From positions 102,065-166,064 of the forward strand of contig NZ_JACSNR010000007.1 in assembly GCF_016901815.1 (NCBI RefSeq): a stretch of DNA of 64,000 bases, written 5' to 3'. This document shows, piece after piece, positions 52,287 to 61,834 of the stretch. The position numbers and the translations under genes were made by a program. The DNA is from Hydrogenoanaerobacterium saccharovorans. Its GTDB lineage: Bacteria; Bacillota; Clostridia; Oscillospirales; Ruminococcaceae. The first letter of the stretch is position 1; the number at the start of each line of letters is the position of its first letter. Under the pieces are notes generated by a model that saw only the letters and a program-made list of their open reading frames with translations, ran no database searches and was not told where the DNA came from.

Positions 52287-53441
52287 TTACATCACTCGTT
52301 CCATAAAGTTTCCCATCTTCTCCGCTGCCTGTTCCTGCATCTGCCGGGTGGCGTGGGTGTAGGTGCGCAGCGTGAATCCTGCGTCATAGTGCCCCAGCAT
52401 ACTGGACACTGTCTTCACATCCACTCCATTCTGTAATGCCATGGTAGCGAAGGTGTGCCGGAGGTCGTGGAACCGGATGTGCTCCAGACCTGTGTCTCTC
52501 AGAATCTTCTCATGGAGTTTGGCGATGGAGTCCGGGTGATACATCTCTCCTGTCCTGGGCGAGGGGAACATCCAGGGGTTATCCGGGTGATTTTTATGCT
52601 CCTGACGAAGCAGCTCCACAGCCGACTGGGGGATCGAAATCTTCCGCACTGAGTTCTCTGTCTTGGGACGGCTGATGGTGACATTCCGGTTCCTGTCCTC
52701 CACTGCCTGTTTACTCACTGAGACGGTGCGTCTTTCTTCGTCCAGGTCGGACCAAAGCAGGGCAGTCAATTCTCCCTTGCGAATCCCCGTCACCAGCTCC
52801 AGGTAGAACATGGGCAGGACTCCTCTTTTATCTGCTGCTTCCAGGTAGGCTTTCATATCCTCTGGATGCAGAATCTTCATCTCCTGCTTCTGAATCTTGG
52901 GAATGATGCAGTCCTCAGTGGGGTTGCGCAGGATCAACCGCTCCTTGACCGCACGATCCAGGGCATTGTGGAGCATCATGTGGATGCCACGAACTGTGCT
53001 GTTGCTAAGCCCTGGCTTCTCGCGCTTTTGGGATTTCCGAAGCCTTCCGTTCTCCTGCAAGTCTTTATACATCTTTTGTATGTCCCGGCTGGTAAGCTTC
53101 TTCAGCTTGATTTCTCCGATCCTGGGAATGACATGTGATTCAATCCCGCGGTGATAGTTGTCTGCGGTTGTAGGTCGGATATTGGGCTTGGCATAGAGTT
53201 CATACCAGAGCCGAAGCCATTCTGCTACGGTGTACTCGTCTGACCGGACAATGTCCAGTTTCTTGCTTTCCTCAATGGCCTTAGCCAGTTTCTCCTTTAC
53301 CTCTGCCTGGGTTTTGCCCAACACATTTTTCGTGATTCGCTTTCCGGTCTCCGGGTCGTAACCTGCGGTGTACCGTCCTTCCCACCGTCCGTCTGAACGC
53401 TTGCGGATGCTCCCCTCGCCGTTGGCTCGTTTCTTCGCCAT
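52287..53441 (-). CDS. int: Tn916-type tyrosine recombinase/integrase
   Basis: A 384-residue site-specific integrase. The N-terminal AT-rich DNA-binding domain is GSIRKRSDGRWEGRYTAGYD. A SAM-like core-binding domain covers ~70-165, and the catalytic domain has Arg in TGIRKGELTALLW, HDLRHTFATMAL (His-x-x-Arg), LGHYD and the nucleophile Tyr in LRTYTHA. The domains are complete, so it may be active. No excisionase gene is visible next to it. It marks the block beside tRNA-Thr as a mobile or formerly mobile element. Confidence 0.93.
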   Translation of the reverse strand: MAKKRANGEGSIRKRSDGRWEGRYTAGYDPETGKRITKNVLGKTQAEVKEKLAKAIEESKKLDIVRSDEYTVAEWLRLWYELYAKPNIRPTTADNYHRGIESHVIPRIGEIKLKKLTSRDIQKMYKDLQENGRLRKSQKREKPGLSNSTVRGIHMMLHNALDRAVKERLILRNPTEDCIIPKIQKQEMKILHPEDMKAYLEAADKRGVLPMFYLELVTGIRKGELTALLWSDLDEERRTVSVSKQAVEDRNRNVTISRPKTENSVRKISIPQSAVELLRQEHKNHPDNPWMFPSPRTGEMYHPDSIAKLHEKILRDTGLEHIRFHDLRHTFATMALQNGVDVKTVSSMLGHYDAGFTLRTYTHATRQMQEQAAEKMGNFMERVM

Positions 53442-54013
53442 TCAAAAACCTCCTTTCTTTGTTTATGCGGCGCAGATTTTGATGGTCTACCCATCACCCC
53501 CTGTCAATCACACAACATACCAGCAAGGGGGAAGAATATCCAGACCACAGGGGCAGAGTTATCAGATTATTATCATTTGTGTATTCATTTTCGGAACCGG
53601 CTCAAAATCGGCAAAAAGCCTGTGGACGCCACCTTTGACCCCCGCGAAAATGGCTTAAAACCGGCATTCCTACTGACTGTGATGTCAGATCTGATGCCCG
53701 CATAGACCCCATGATGCCATATCTGACCCCCGACATTTTCGAAAGTGAAGGTCTCACAAACCGCTATTTCCGGTCTGCGTTGCGGGCCGAAAAATTCTTT
53801 CCAATCCGCGAAATTCTCACACAGGTGAAACAGTGAAGGGATATGTTTTTCTGCCTCCTTACCCTCAAAAAATCTTTCTCACTCTCAGCTGTGACTATTT
53901 GCATTTATGTACAAAATCGGAAAGAATTAAAACAGAAAATACAAATTGACTTTTCCATGGTATAATTTAGATGCTATATTTTGTTATTGCTGTGGTGAAA
54001 GGAGTTTGAACTC
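53442..54013. other. Gene-free stretch between int and cas3
   Basis: No open frame with a credible start is seen. There are two partly matching patches, TTTGACCCCCGCGAAAATGG near 53631 and CTGACCCCCGACATTTTCGA near 53723, and the cas3 promoter at the right end. It may contain the other end of the integrated element, but no copy of the tRNA 3' end was found by eye. Confidence 0.5.
53958..53966 (+). promoter_or_regulatory. Extended -10 promoter of cas3
   Basis: TGGTATAAT (TATAAT at 53961-53966) is a perfect extended -10 box. The only TTGACT (53946-53951) is 9 bases away, too close for a normal -35. Confidence 0.6.
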
Positions 54014-56158
54014 ATGAATGATTCTCCTTATTGGGCACATATTTCCTCCAGCGGGCAAATTCAGGTTCTTTTGGATCATCTGAATGGAACCGCCTGTCTG
54101 GCCAGATCTTTTGCATCATCATTTGGTGCAGAAGGGCAGGCAGAGCTGGCTGCTTTGGCTCACGATATCGGGAAATACTCTTCATCTTTTCAAAAACGCC
54201 TGCGGGGAGAGTCGATCCAGGTCGACCACTCCACAGCAGGAGCTGCAGAGTGTTGGAAATTAAGGCAGCCATTCGCTGCTTTTGCAGTAGCCGGACATCA
54301 CAGTGGTTTACCGGATGGAGGAAGCCGCACCGATACACTGGACTGCGCTACATTATATGGCCGCCTCAAACGCAAAGAACGTGGTCTGCTGGAGCCTTAT
54401 GAAAGCTGGAAACAAGAACTCTCTCTTCCAGAAGCCCAAATTCCAAGCTTTCTCAAACAGCCAGGTCCGGAATGGGTATTTTTTACAAGAATGCTCTACT
54501 CCTGTCTTGTAGATGCCGATTTCCTGGATACTGAAGCTTTTATGGATGGGCAGAAACGGATGCCCAACACTCCCTCCATGGTTCAATTATTGAACCGGCT
54601 GCAGAATTATCTGTCCGGTTGGTTTCCACCAAAGGGATATCTTAACGAACAGCGCTGTAAGATTCTGGAACAGTGTGTGCAGTCAGGAGAAATTCAGTCT
54701 CCCGGATTGTTTTCTCTCACTGTTCCTACCGGCGGTGGGAAAACCATTACCTCTCTTGCCTTCGCGATTGCACATGCCCGAAAATACGGATTAAGGCGTA
54801 TCATCTATGTAATCCCCTACACCTCCATCATTGAACAAACCGCACAGAAGTTTCGGGAGGTATTGGGGGAAGAAGCAGTGTTGGAGCATCACTCCAATCT
54901 TACCTATGATCTGGAAGAAGAGGCAAATCCTCAAACAATTCGGCTGGCCAAAGCTACGGAAAACTGGGACATGCCTGTGATAGTAACCACAGCTGTACAG
55001 TTTTTTGAATCACTATATTCCTGTCGCTCTTCCCAGTGCCGCAAACTTCACAACATCGCTGACAGCGTTGTAATTTTTGATGAAGCGCAGATGCTGCCTA
55101 TTCCCTATCTGCGTCCTTGTGTCTGGGCTATTTCCCAGTTAGTAAAGAATTATAAGGTATCCGCTCTTCTTTGTACCGCAACCCAGCCTGCTTTGGAATC
55201 GATCTTTCAGGAATTTCTGCCCGGCAGCCCGATCCGGGAACTCTGTCCCCCTGGCACATATTCGCAGGAGGCATTCCGCCGGGTGAGCTTTCGCCGTCTG
55301 GGCAGCCTTACATGGGAAGACCTTGCCACCCAAATGAATTCCCAGCGCCAGGCTCTTTGCATTGTAAATACACGAAAATCAGCCCAGAAAGTATACCAGC
55401 AGTTAAAAGGAAACGGAAACTTTCACCTGTCCACCCTGATGTATCCGGATCATCGCAGACAGCAGCTCAATGAAATTCGTGAGCGTCTGAATCAAGGACT
55501 TCCCTGCAGGGTAGTATCCACCTCTCTTATAGAGGCAGGCGTGGATGTGGATTTCCCAATGGTATTCCGCGAACTATCCGGTCTGGACTCCATTTTGCAA
55601 GCTGCAGGCCGATGCAACCGGGAGGGGAAAAAATCTGCTGAAGAAAGCAATGTTTTCATCTTTGAGGGAGAAGACAAGGCACCGCCGCTCTTTTCTACTG
55701 CCATTGGTATTGGAAAACAGGTGATGAACCACTATGAGGACATCGCTTCTCAGGCAGCCGTTCATGAGTATTTCAGCCAGCTGCTGGATTTAAAGGGAAA
55801 AGAGGCTCTGGATAAAGAACAGATTCTGTACCTTCTTCAAAATGGATTTTTCCCTTTTCGCACAGTTGCTGAGCGTTTTCATCTGATTGATTCCCCGACC
55901 AGAACAATCTACATCCCTCTGGGAAAAGGCGCAGAGCTTGTAGAGGAACTGCGGTCCGGAAATATCAGTCAAAAACTGTTCCGGAAACTGGGTCAATACG
56001 GCGTATCCGTCTATGAACAGCATTTCACAGCCCTGGAGAACGCCGGTGATCTGGAAATATTGGAGAATGGTGCAGCAATCCTGCTGAATTCGGATCTCTA
56101 CTCCACTGAAACCGGTCTGTCTCTGGAAGCGGATAATGGCAAGGCATTGTTTGTTTGA
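54014..56158 (+). CDS. cas3: CRISPR-associated helicase/nuclease Cas3 (type I-C)
   Basis: A 714-residue HD nuclease-helicase that unwinds and shreds DNA marked by Cascade. The HD domain has HD at 50-51 (ALAHDIGKYSSSFQ) and later VAGHHSGLPD. Helicase motifs are Walker A VPTGGGKT at 237-244, FDEAQMLP at 355-362 (DEAQ rather than DEAH), LLCTATQPAL, and motif VI QAAGRCNREG. AAAGGAG precedes the ATG. A hairpin terminator and a second promoter follow, so cas3 is a separate unit. Confidence 0.95.
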   Translation: MNDSPYWAHISSSGQIQVLLDHLNGTACLARSFASSFGAEGQAELAALAHDIGKYSSSFQKRLRGESIQVDHSTAGAAECWKLRQPFAAFAVAGHHSGLPDGGSRTDTLDCATLYGRLKRKERGLLEPYESWKQELSLPEAQIPSFLKQPGPEWVFFTRMLYSCLVDADFLDTEAFMDGQKRMPNTPSMVQLLNRLQNYLSGWFPPKGYLNEQRCKILEQCVQSGEIQSPGLFSLTVPTGGGKTITSLAFAIAHARKYGLRRIIYVIPYTSIIEQTAQKFREVLGEEAVLEHHSNLTYDLEEEANPQTIRLAKATENWDMPVIVTTAVQFFESLYSCRSSQCRKLHNIADSVVIFDEAQMLPIPYLRPCVWAISQLVKNYKVSALLCTATQPALESIFQEFLPGSPIRELCPPGTYSQEAFRRVSFRRLGSLTWEDLATQMNSQRQALCIVNTRKSAQKVYQQLKGNGNFHLSTLMYPDHRRQQLNEIRERLNQGLPCRVVSTSLIEAGVDVDFPMVFRELSGLDSILQAAGRCNREGKKSAEESNVFIFEGEDKAPPLFSTAIGIGKQVMNHYEDIASQAAVHEYFSQLLDLKGKEALDKEQILYLLQNGFFPFRTVAERFHLIDSPTRTIYIPLGKGAELVEELRSGNISQKLFRKLGQYGVSVYEQHFTALENAGDLEILENGAAILLNSDLYSTETGLSLEADNGKALFV

Positions 56159-56163
56159 TAAAA

Positions 56164-56195
56164 ATAGTGGGGAAGCATATATGCTTCCCCACTAT
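56164..56195 (+). terminator. Perfect 32-base palindromic terminator after cas3
   Basis: ATAGTGGGGAAGCAT followed by its exact complement, then ACTTTTTG, immediately after the cas3 stop. Confidence 0.88.
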
Positions 56196-56312
56196 ACTTT
56201 TTGCAAAAACCTTTCTAACTCAATATTTCAACCCACACATTTCTGTGACCCATTCAGTATAGCATAGAACTCTGCTAAATTGCAAATTTTTCTTTGATTT
56301 AGAAATGTTAAA

Positions 56313-56341
56313 TTGACTTTTACTTAGTAATGTGGTACAGT
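56313..56341 (+). promoter_or_regulatory. Promoter of the cas5c-cas2 operon
   Basis: TTGACT (56313-56318), 17 bases, TACAGT (56336-56341) with an upstream GTGG. AAATTGACTTTT here also occurs before cas3 (53944-53955). Confidence 0.7.
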
Positions 56342-56382
56342 GAAATCAAACAAATTAAAACTAACAGAAAGGAGTGACATCT

Positions 56383-57045
56383 GTGTCCATTAAACTGGAA
56401 GTCTGGGGAGATTATGCTCTGTTTACCCGTCCGGAAATGAAGGCCGAAAGAGTAAGCTATGATATCATCACCCCCTCAGCGGCCCGGGGACTGATTGAAG
56501 CGATCTACTGGCATCCGGGAATGCGCTGGCACATCGATCGCATTCATGTCTGTGCCCCCATCCGCTTCACAAACCTGCGGCGCAACGAGGTCAAATCCAC
56601 CATCTCTGCACGAAATGCCCGCACCGTCATGGAACGGGGAACAGGAGAATTGTACCTCTGTACTTCGGAGGATATTCAGCAGCGGGCAGCTATGCTTCTG
56701 CGGGATGTACGCTATGTCATCGAAGCGCACTTTACAATGACCGAGAAAGCCTCCCCTGGAGATAATCCGGGCAAATTTCAGGATATAATCAAACGTCGGA
56801 TCAAAAAGGGACAGTTTTACCACCAACCCTGTTTTGGCTGCCGTGAATTTCCTGCTCAGTTTCGTCTGTGTGAAGCTCTCCCCTCCTGCCCGGAAGAATT
56901 AAAGGGAAAACGGGATCTGGGCTGGATGCTGTATGATATGGATTACACACATCCTGAAAACATCACTCCCCTCTTTTTCCGGGGAATGCTCGAGGACGGT
57001 GTACTGGAAGTACCGCCGCTTGACAGTGAGGAGGTGCGGCGATGA
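56383..57045 (+). CDS. cas5: CRISPR-associated protein Cas5c (crRNA-processing)
   Basis: The I-C Cas5 that cuts pre-crRNA in place of Cas6 and stays on the crRNA handle. About 220 residues: LEVWGDYALFTRPEMKAERV SYDIITPSAARGLIEAIYWH at the start is the Cas5d/c signature, followed by RFTNLRRNEV and the end CFGCREFPAQF...LGWMLYDMDY. GTG 56383 lies 8 bases after AAAGGAG; GTG 56374 overlaps it. The stop overlaps cas8c as ATGA. Confidence 0.93.
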   Translation: MSIKLEVWGDYALFTRPEMKAERVSYDIITPSAARGLIEAIYWHPGMRWHIDRIHVCAPIRFTNLRRNEVKSTISARNARTVMERGTGELYLCTSEDIQQRAAMLLRDVRYVIEAHFTMTEKASPGDNPGKFQDIIKRRIKKGQFYHQPCFGCREFPAQFRLCEALPSCPEELKGKRDLGWMLYDMDYTHPENITPLFFRGMLEDGVLEVPPLDSEEVRR

Positions 57046-58787
57046 TCCTGCAGGCACTGACAAGATACTACCAGACTTTGGCAGACCGAGGTGAGATTTC
57101 TCCCCCTGGCTGGAATGAAGTCAGGATCGCCTACGCCTTATGCATCCGTGAGGATGGAACATTGGAGCAGGTCATTTCCACTCAGACAGAACAGAAAAAA
57201 GGGAGTAAAACGGTGATAGCACCTCAAGCAATGGAACTTCCCGCTCCTGTAAAGCGCTCCAGCGGCATCGCAGCCAATTTTCTGTGGGACAGCTCCACCT
57301 ATCTGCTTGGAGTGGATAACAAAGGAAGGCCCCAGCGGGCTCTTGACTGTTTTAAAGCAGCCAAAGAACTCCATGAGAACCTGCTGAGCCAGGTCAGCAC
57401 GCCTGCCGCCCGGGCGATTCTGGCCTTTTTCCAGACCTGGCAGCCGGAACAGGCAATCACCCATCCAGCCCTTGCCCATTGCCTGGATGAAATCTTATCC
57501 GGCGTCAATCTGGTATTCCGATTCAATGGAACCTATATCCAACAGGATTCTATGATCCGGAAAGCATGGAATGAACACTATCAAGCGGCAGGCGATGGTC
57601 CTTCCATGGTTTGTCTGGTCACCGGAAAATATGGACCGGTGGAGAGCATTCATCCTGCCATCAAAAATGTTCAGGGAGCACAGTCCAGCGGTGCAGCACT
57701 GGTATCTTTTAATGCTCCGGCCTTTTGTTCTTATGGTAAAGAACAAAATTATAATGCCCCTACCAGCAAATACGCCGCCTTTGCCTATACCGCTTCCCTC
57801 AACCATCTGCTCGCAGATTGGGAGCATGTCCACCATGTGGGCGACACCACTGTGGTTTGCTGGGCTAAATGCGGCGGCAATGTCTATCAGGATTTTATGG
57901 GGTGGTTTTCCTTCGGTCAATCAGAACCCTCCTATACGCTGGAAGAGCTGCAGTCCGCTCTGAAAAACCTGTGTGCAGGCAATACCGTGGAACTGAACGA
58001 AGAGCTGCTGGATCCCGATATGGAGTTTTACATCCTGGGGCTCTCTCCCAACGCGGCCCGGCTTTCGGTGCGGTTTTTCCTGAAAAACAGTTTCGGGGCT
58101 TTTCTGCGGAATGTTCAGGCGCATCAGCAGCGTCTGGAAATTGTCCGGCCTTCCTATGATAAATCTGACACCATTTCCCTCTGGAAACTGCTCAGTGAGA
58201 CCGTAAACCAGAACAGCCGTGATAAATCACCAGCCCCCAACCTGTCCGGTGATGTAATGCGGGCCATTCTCACCAATACCTGCTATCCGGTCAGCCTGCT
58301 CAATGGTGTAACGCTCCGCATCCGGGCGGAGCACGCTATTACCCCGGGGCGAGCAGCGATCCTGAAGGCATATTATCTGAAAAATCCCAATCCTGACATT
58401 CCGAAGGAGGTCTTGACCGTGTCTCTCAATCCTGACAGCTGCAATATTCCTTACAATCTTGGACGATTGTTCTCTGTACTGGAAGCAATTCAGTCTGCTG
58501 CCAATCCGGGCGTCAACACAACAATTAAAGACAAGTATTTCAACTCAGCATCGGCAACTCCTGCGATGGTATTTCCTGTACTGACGAACCTCGCTCAAAA
58601 ACATCTCAAACAACTGGATCCCGGGCTGCGCACCTATTACAATAAGCAGCTGACCGCAATCTTTTCTAAACTGGGTGAAAATTACCCCTCCCATCTGAAT
58701 CTGCCTCAACAGGGCTCTTTCCAGCTTGGATATTACCATCAGACTCAGGCACGTTTTGAAAAAAAGGAGGAAAAGGAAAATGTCTGA
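57042..58787 (+). CDS. cas8c: Cascade large subunit Cas8c (Csd1)
   Basis: A 581-residue type I-C large subunit that recognises the PAM and recruits Cas3. Family features are the start [56 protein letters not shown] and the C-terminal [11 protein letters not shown] with [20 protein letters not shown]. An internal start often makes a separate small Cas11c in I-C systems; a Met near the C-terminal third could do so here, but none stands out with certainty. It is coupled to cas5c and overlaps cas7c by 8 bases. Confidence 0.94.
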   Translation: MILQALTRYYQTLADRGEISPPGWNEVRIAYALCIREDGTLEQVISTQTEQKKGSKTVIAPQAMELPAPVKRSSGIAANFLWDSSTYLLGVDNKGRPQRALDCFKAAKELHENLLSQVSTPAARAILAFFQTWQPEQAITHPALAHCLDEILSGVNLVFRFNGTYIQQDSMIRKAWNEHYQAAGDGPSMVCLVTGKYGPVESIHPAIKNVQGAQSSGAALVSFNAPAFCSYGKEQNYNAPTSKYAAFAYTASLNHLLADWEHVHHVGDTTVVCWAKCGGNVYQDFMGWFSFGQSEPSYTLEELQSALKNLCAGNTVELNEELLDPDMEFYILGLSPNAARLSVRFFLKNSFGAFLRNVQAHQQRLEIVRPSYDKSDTISLWKLLSETVNQNSRDKSPAPNLSGDVMRAILTNTCYPVSLLNGVTLRIRAEHAITPGRAAILKAYYLKNPNPDIPKEVLTVSLNPDSCNIPYNLGRLFSVLEAIQSAANPGVNTTIKDKYFNSASATPAMVFPVLTNLAQKHLKQLDPGLRTYYNKQLTAIFSKLGENYPSHLNLPQQGSFQLGYYHQTQARFEKKEEKENV

Positions 58788-59676
58788 ACCGATCAAAAAC
58801 CGATATGAATTTGTGATTCTTTTCGATGTGGAAAACGGAAACCCCAATGGCGACCCTGACGCCGGCAATATGCCCCGTGTGGATCCGGAAACCGGTCTGG
58901 GACTTGTAACTGATGTGTGCCTGAAGCGGAAGATCCGGAACTATGTAGAAACAGTCAAAGAGGACGTTGCCGGATACCGCATCTATGTCAAAGACGGAGT
59001 TCCCCTCAACCGGAATGATGCAGAGGCTTACAAACAGCTGGATGTCACCGATAAGAACATCAAGGAAAAGAAGAAGGCTGATCCGGATCTGGACAGAAAA
59101 ATCCGGGACTGGATGTGTGCAAACTTTTACGATATCCGAACCTTTGGCGCAGTGATGACCACTTTTGTAAAAGCGGCTCTCAACTGCGGACAGGTCCGCG
59201 GACCGGTACAGCTGGGCTTTGCCCGCAGTGTAGACCCGGTTGTACCCCAGGAGATCACCATCACCCGGGTTGCCATCACCACGGAAGAAGATGCTGAAAA
59301 GAAGGGCACCGAGATGGGCCGGAAATATATCATTCCGTACGGGCTCTACCGGTGTGAGGGCTATATCTCCGCCAACCTGGCCCGGAAAACCACTGGCTTT
59401 TCAGAAGAGGATCTGAAACTGTTGTGGGAAGCGATTCTCAATATGTTTGAATACGATCGCTCCGCTGCCCGGGGAAAGATGGCAGTACGGGAACTGATCG
59501 TTTTCAAACATGACAGCGAACTGGGCTGCGCTCCTGCATGGAAACTCTTCGATGCTGTCACTGTTACCCGCAAGGATCCTGATTCTTCCGCGCCTGCCCG
59601 ATCCTATCAGGATTATGTAGTCCATGTGGATGAGGATGCCCTTCCTGCCGGCGTTGTCTGTGAGCGCATGAGATGA
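58780..59676 (+). CDS. cas7: Cascade backbone subunit Cas7c (Csd2)
   Basis: The 298-residue helical-backbone protein of the I-C effector. It opens [40 protein letters not shown], the Csd2 signature, and contains [25 protein letters not shown] and [24 protein letters not shown] segments. AAGGAGGAAAAGG lies before ATG 58780, which decides the start over the open upstream frame. It is coupled to cas8c (8-base overlap) and cas4 (ATGA). Confidence 0.95.
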   Translation: MSEPIKNRYEFVILFDVENGNPNGDPDAGNMPRVDPETGLGLVTDVCLKRKIRNYVETVKEDVAGYRIYVKDGVPLNRNDAEAYKQLDVTDKNIKEKKKADPDLDRKIRDWMCANFYDIRTFGAVMTTFVKAALNCGQVRGPVQLGFARSVDPVVPQEITITRVAITTEEDAEKKGTEMGRKYIIPYGLYRCEGYISANLARKTTGFSEEDLKLLWEAILNMFEYDRSAARGKMAVRELIVFKHDSELGCAPAWKLFDAVTVTRKDPDSSAPARSYQDYVVHVDEDALPAGVVCERMR

Positions 59677-60335
59677 ATTACAACCAGGAAGAGTACCTCC
59701 AGCTTTCCGGACTGCAGCATTTCGCCTTCTGCCGCCGTCAATGGGCGCTGATTCACATTGAACAGCAATGGCAGGACAATTTACGCACTGTGGAAGGCGA
59801 TTTGATGCATCGCCGCGCCCATGACGAGGCCATCCGTGAAAAGCGCGGAACTATTTTGATTTTGCGTGGGTTGTCTGTATCGTCCCCAACCCTGGGGATT
59901 TCCGGCAAGTGCGATGTGGTGGAATTCCATCAGGATCCTGCCGGAATATCACTGCACCAGGAAGAAGGACTCTGGCTTCCTTACCCGGTAGAGTACAAAC
60001 GCGGTTCTCCTAAAGAACATCAGGCAGATGAACTGCAGCTGTGCGCACAAGCGATCTGTCTGGAGGAAATGCTCTGCTGCAAGATCCCGGAAGGTGCCCT
60101 TTTCTACGGAGAGACCCGCCGTCGTGTCGTGGTTCCCTTTACTCTCCCGCTGAGACAGCAGGTTTATACCATGACAGAAGAAATGCATCAGCTTTACTGC
60201 CGGGGATACACGCCAAAGGTAAAACCATCCAAAGGTTGTTATGCCTGCTCCCTGAAGGATTTGTGTCTGCCTGCACTGATGAAGAGCAAAAAGCTAGACT
60301 CTTATTTACAGAAGGCAATGGAGGACGATCAATGA
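59673..60335 (+). CDS. cas4: CRISPR-associated exonuclease Cas4
   Basis: A 220-residue RecB-type nuclease that trims prespacers and checks the [21 protein letters not shown] carries the first cluster cysteine, [12 protein letters not shown] and [20 protein letters not shown] carry the D and ExK metal residues, and [13 protein letters not shown] supplies the remaining 4Fe-4S cysteines. It overlaps cas7c and cas1 by 4 bases each. Confidence 0.95.
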   Translation: MNYNQEEYLQLSGLQHFAFCRRQWALIHIEQQWQDNLRTVEGDLMHRRAHDEAIREKRGTILILRGLSVSSPTLGISGKCDVVEFHQDPAGISLHQEEGLWLPYPVEYKRGSPKEHQADELQLCAQAICLEEMLCCKIPEGALFYGETRRRVVVPFTLPLRQQVYTMTEEMHQLYCRGYTPKVKPSKGCYACSLKDLCLPALMKSKKLDSYLQKAMEDDQ

Positions 60336-61363
60336 GACAGTTGCTTAATACCTTATTTGTAACCTCTGAGGACATCTACCTTTCACTGGATGGAGAAAAT
60401 GTGGTTGCTAATCGGGATAAGACAGTTGCTGCCCGTTATCCCCTCCATACCCTGTCCTCTATTATTTCCTTTTCCTATCCAGGAGCTTCACCGGCATTGA
60501 TGGGCGCCTGTGCGCAAAGAGGGATCTCTCTGTCTTTTTGTACTCCCCGCGGAAAATTTTTAGCCCGGGTTACCGGAGAATCCAACGGAAATGTACTGCT
60601 GCGCCGTACCCAGTACCGGATTGCGGATGACCCGATGCAAAGCTGTGTCATTGCTCGCAATATGATTTTCGGAAAAGTCTATAATGCCCGCTGGAGCATT
60701 CAGCGTACCCGACGGGATCACGGCCTTCGGGTGAACAGCAACCACTTGGGCGAGGTATCGGATCAGATGAAAGCGCTGCTGCCACAGCTGTTGTGTCAGG
60801 ATAATTTGGACAGTCTTCGGGGACTGGAAGGAGCTGCAGCTACTGCCTATTTCAGTGTATTTGATCAGTTAATTCTGAATGATCAATCTGTATTCTTTTT
60901 CCATTCACGATCCCGACGGCCACCGCTTGATCCAGTCAATGCGTTGCTATCCTTTTCCTACAGCTTGCTCTCCCATGACTGTGCCTCGGCACTGGAAAGC
61001 ACAGGATTGGATTCTTATGTAGGCTTTCTTCATCGTGACCGGCCGGGACGTAGCTCTCTGGCTTTGGATCTGATGGAAGAATTCCGGCCATGCATAGCAG
61101 ACCGTTTCGTCTTATCCTGCATTAACAATCACATCTTCCGCAAATCTGATTTTGACTACCGTGAAAATGGTGCTGTATTTCTCAATGAGAGCGGAAGACG
61201 CACTTTTCTGAAAAAATGGCAGGAGCGGAAAAAGGAGATTATCACTCACCCATTTCTTGATGAAAAAGTGCCATGGGGATTGGTTCCATATCTGCAGGCT
61301 ATGCTTTTGGCACGTTATCTGAGAGAAGATCTGGAGTCATATCCACCATTTTTATGGAAGTGA
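60332..61363 (+). CDS. cas1: CRISPR integrase Cas1 (type I-C)
   Basis: A 343-residue integrase subunit of the Cas1-Cas2 complex. [20 protein letters not shown] starts the N-terminal domain. Catalytic residues lie in LRGLEGAAATAYF (Glu), VGFLHRDRPGRSSLALDLME (His) and the following Asp/Glu-rich helix EEFRPCIADRF. The start ATG overlaps the cas4 stop. A longer upstream frame belongs to the cas4 shadow. Confidence 0.96.
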   Translation: MRQLLNTLFVTSEDIYLSLDGENVVANRDKTVAARYPLHTLSSIISFSYPGASPALMGACAQRGISLSFCTPRGKFLARVTGESNGNVLLRRTQYRIADDPMQSCVIARNMIFGKVYNARWSIQRTRRDHGLRVNSNHLGEVSDQMKALLPQLLCQDNLDSLRGLEGAAATAYFSVFDQLILNDQSVFFFHSRSRRPPLDPVNALLSFSYSLLSHDCASALESTGLDSYVGFLHRDRPGRSSLALDLMEEFRPCIADRFVLSCINNHIFRKSDFDYRENGAVFLNESGRRTFLKKWQERKKEIITHPFLDEKVPWGLVPYLQAMLLARYLREDLESYPPFLWK

Positions 61364-61373
61364 GAATATTATT

Positions 61374-61664
61374 ATGCTGGTACTGATTACTTATGATGTC
61401 AATACAGAGGATCCTGCTGGGCGCAAACGTCTGCGTCAAATCGCCAGACAATGCACCAATTACGGACAGCGTGTTCAAAACTCTGTGTTTGAATGTCTGC
61501 TGGATACAGCCCAATGCAAACTTCTGCAAGCAAAATTGATATCGATTATGAATCCGGAAAAAGACAGTATGCGATTCTATTACCTCGGGAAACACTATGA
61601 ACAAAAAATAGAGCACTTCGGATGCAAACCCTCTTATATGCCGGAAGATCCTCTGATTTTGTAG
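61374..61664 (+). CDS. cas2: CRISPR-associated protein Cas2
   Basis: A 96-residue ferredoxin-fold partner of Cas1. MLVLITYDVNTEDPAGRKRL has the conserved Asp of strand 1, followed by YGQRVQNSVFECLLD and MNPEKDSMRFYYLG. It starts 10 bases after cas1 and is followed directly by the leader. Confidence 0.96.
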   Translation: MLVLITYDVNTEDPAGRKRLRQIARQCTNYGQRVQNSVFECLLDTAQCKLLQAKLISIMNPEKDSMRFYYLGKHYEQKIEHFGCKPSYMPEDPLIL

Positions 61665-61705
61665 TGCGAAGCGTCAGCACACATCAATCGCCGGACGGTT
61701 CGCAC
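61664..61705 (+). other. Conserved stem right after cas2
   Basis: GTGCGAAGCGTC (61664-61675) pairs with GACGGTTCGCAC (61694-61705), one mismatched G on each side. A similar GTGCGAA...TTCGCAC stem is common downstream of cas2 in I-C loci; it may end the cas mRNA or mark the leader. Confidence 0.65.
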
Positions 61706-61834
61706 CCTTGCAATGCGGTTTTTTCATCGCATTCCTGCTTTTATCATGGTTTATCACAAACTATTTTTTGACAGATTCCAGTATTTATATCAAATTCCGG
61801 CAAATTTTACATATCAAATTTGTCCAAATTTGCT
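61706..61834 (+). promoter_or_regulatory. CRISPR leader
   Basis: An AT-rich stretch between the cas2 stem and the first repeat. It contains TTGACA near 61765 with TATATCAAAT downstream, a probable pre-crRNA promoter, and ends ...TCCAAATTTGCT. New spacers should enter at this end. Confidence 0.75.

Noticed and set aside
53297..53497. Short frame GRPSKSAPHKQRKEV before int, possible excisionase end
   Set aside because: It overlaps the integrase start in another frame, is not preceded by a DNA-binding domain, and has no independent support.
51400..54013. Second copy of the tRNA-Thr 3' end as an att site
   Set aside because: None found by eye in the window; the distal end, if any, must lie elsewhere.
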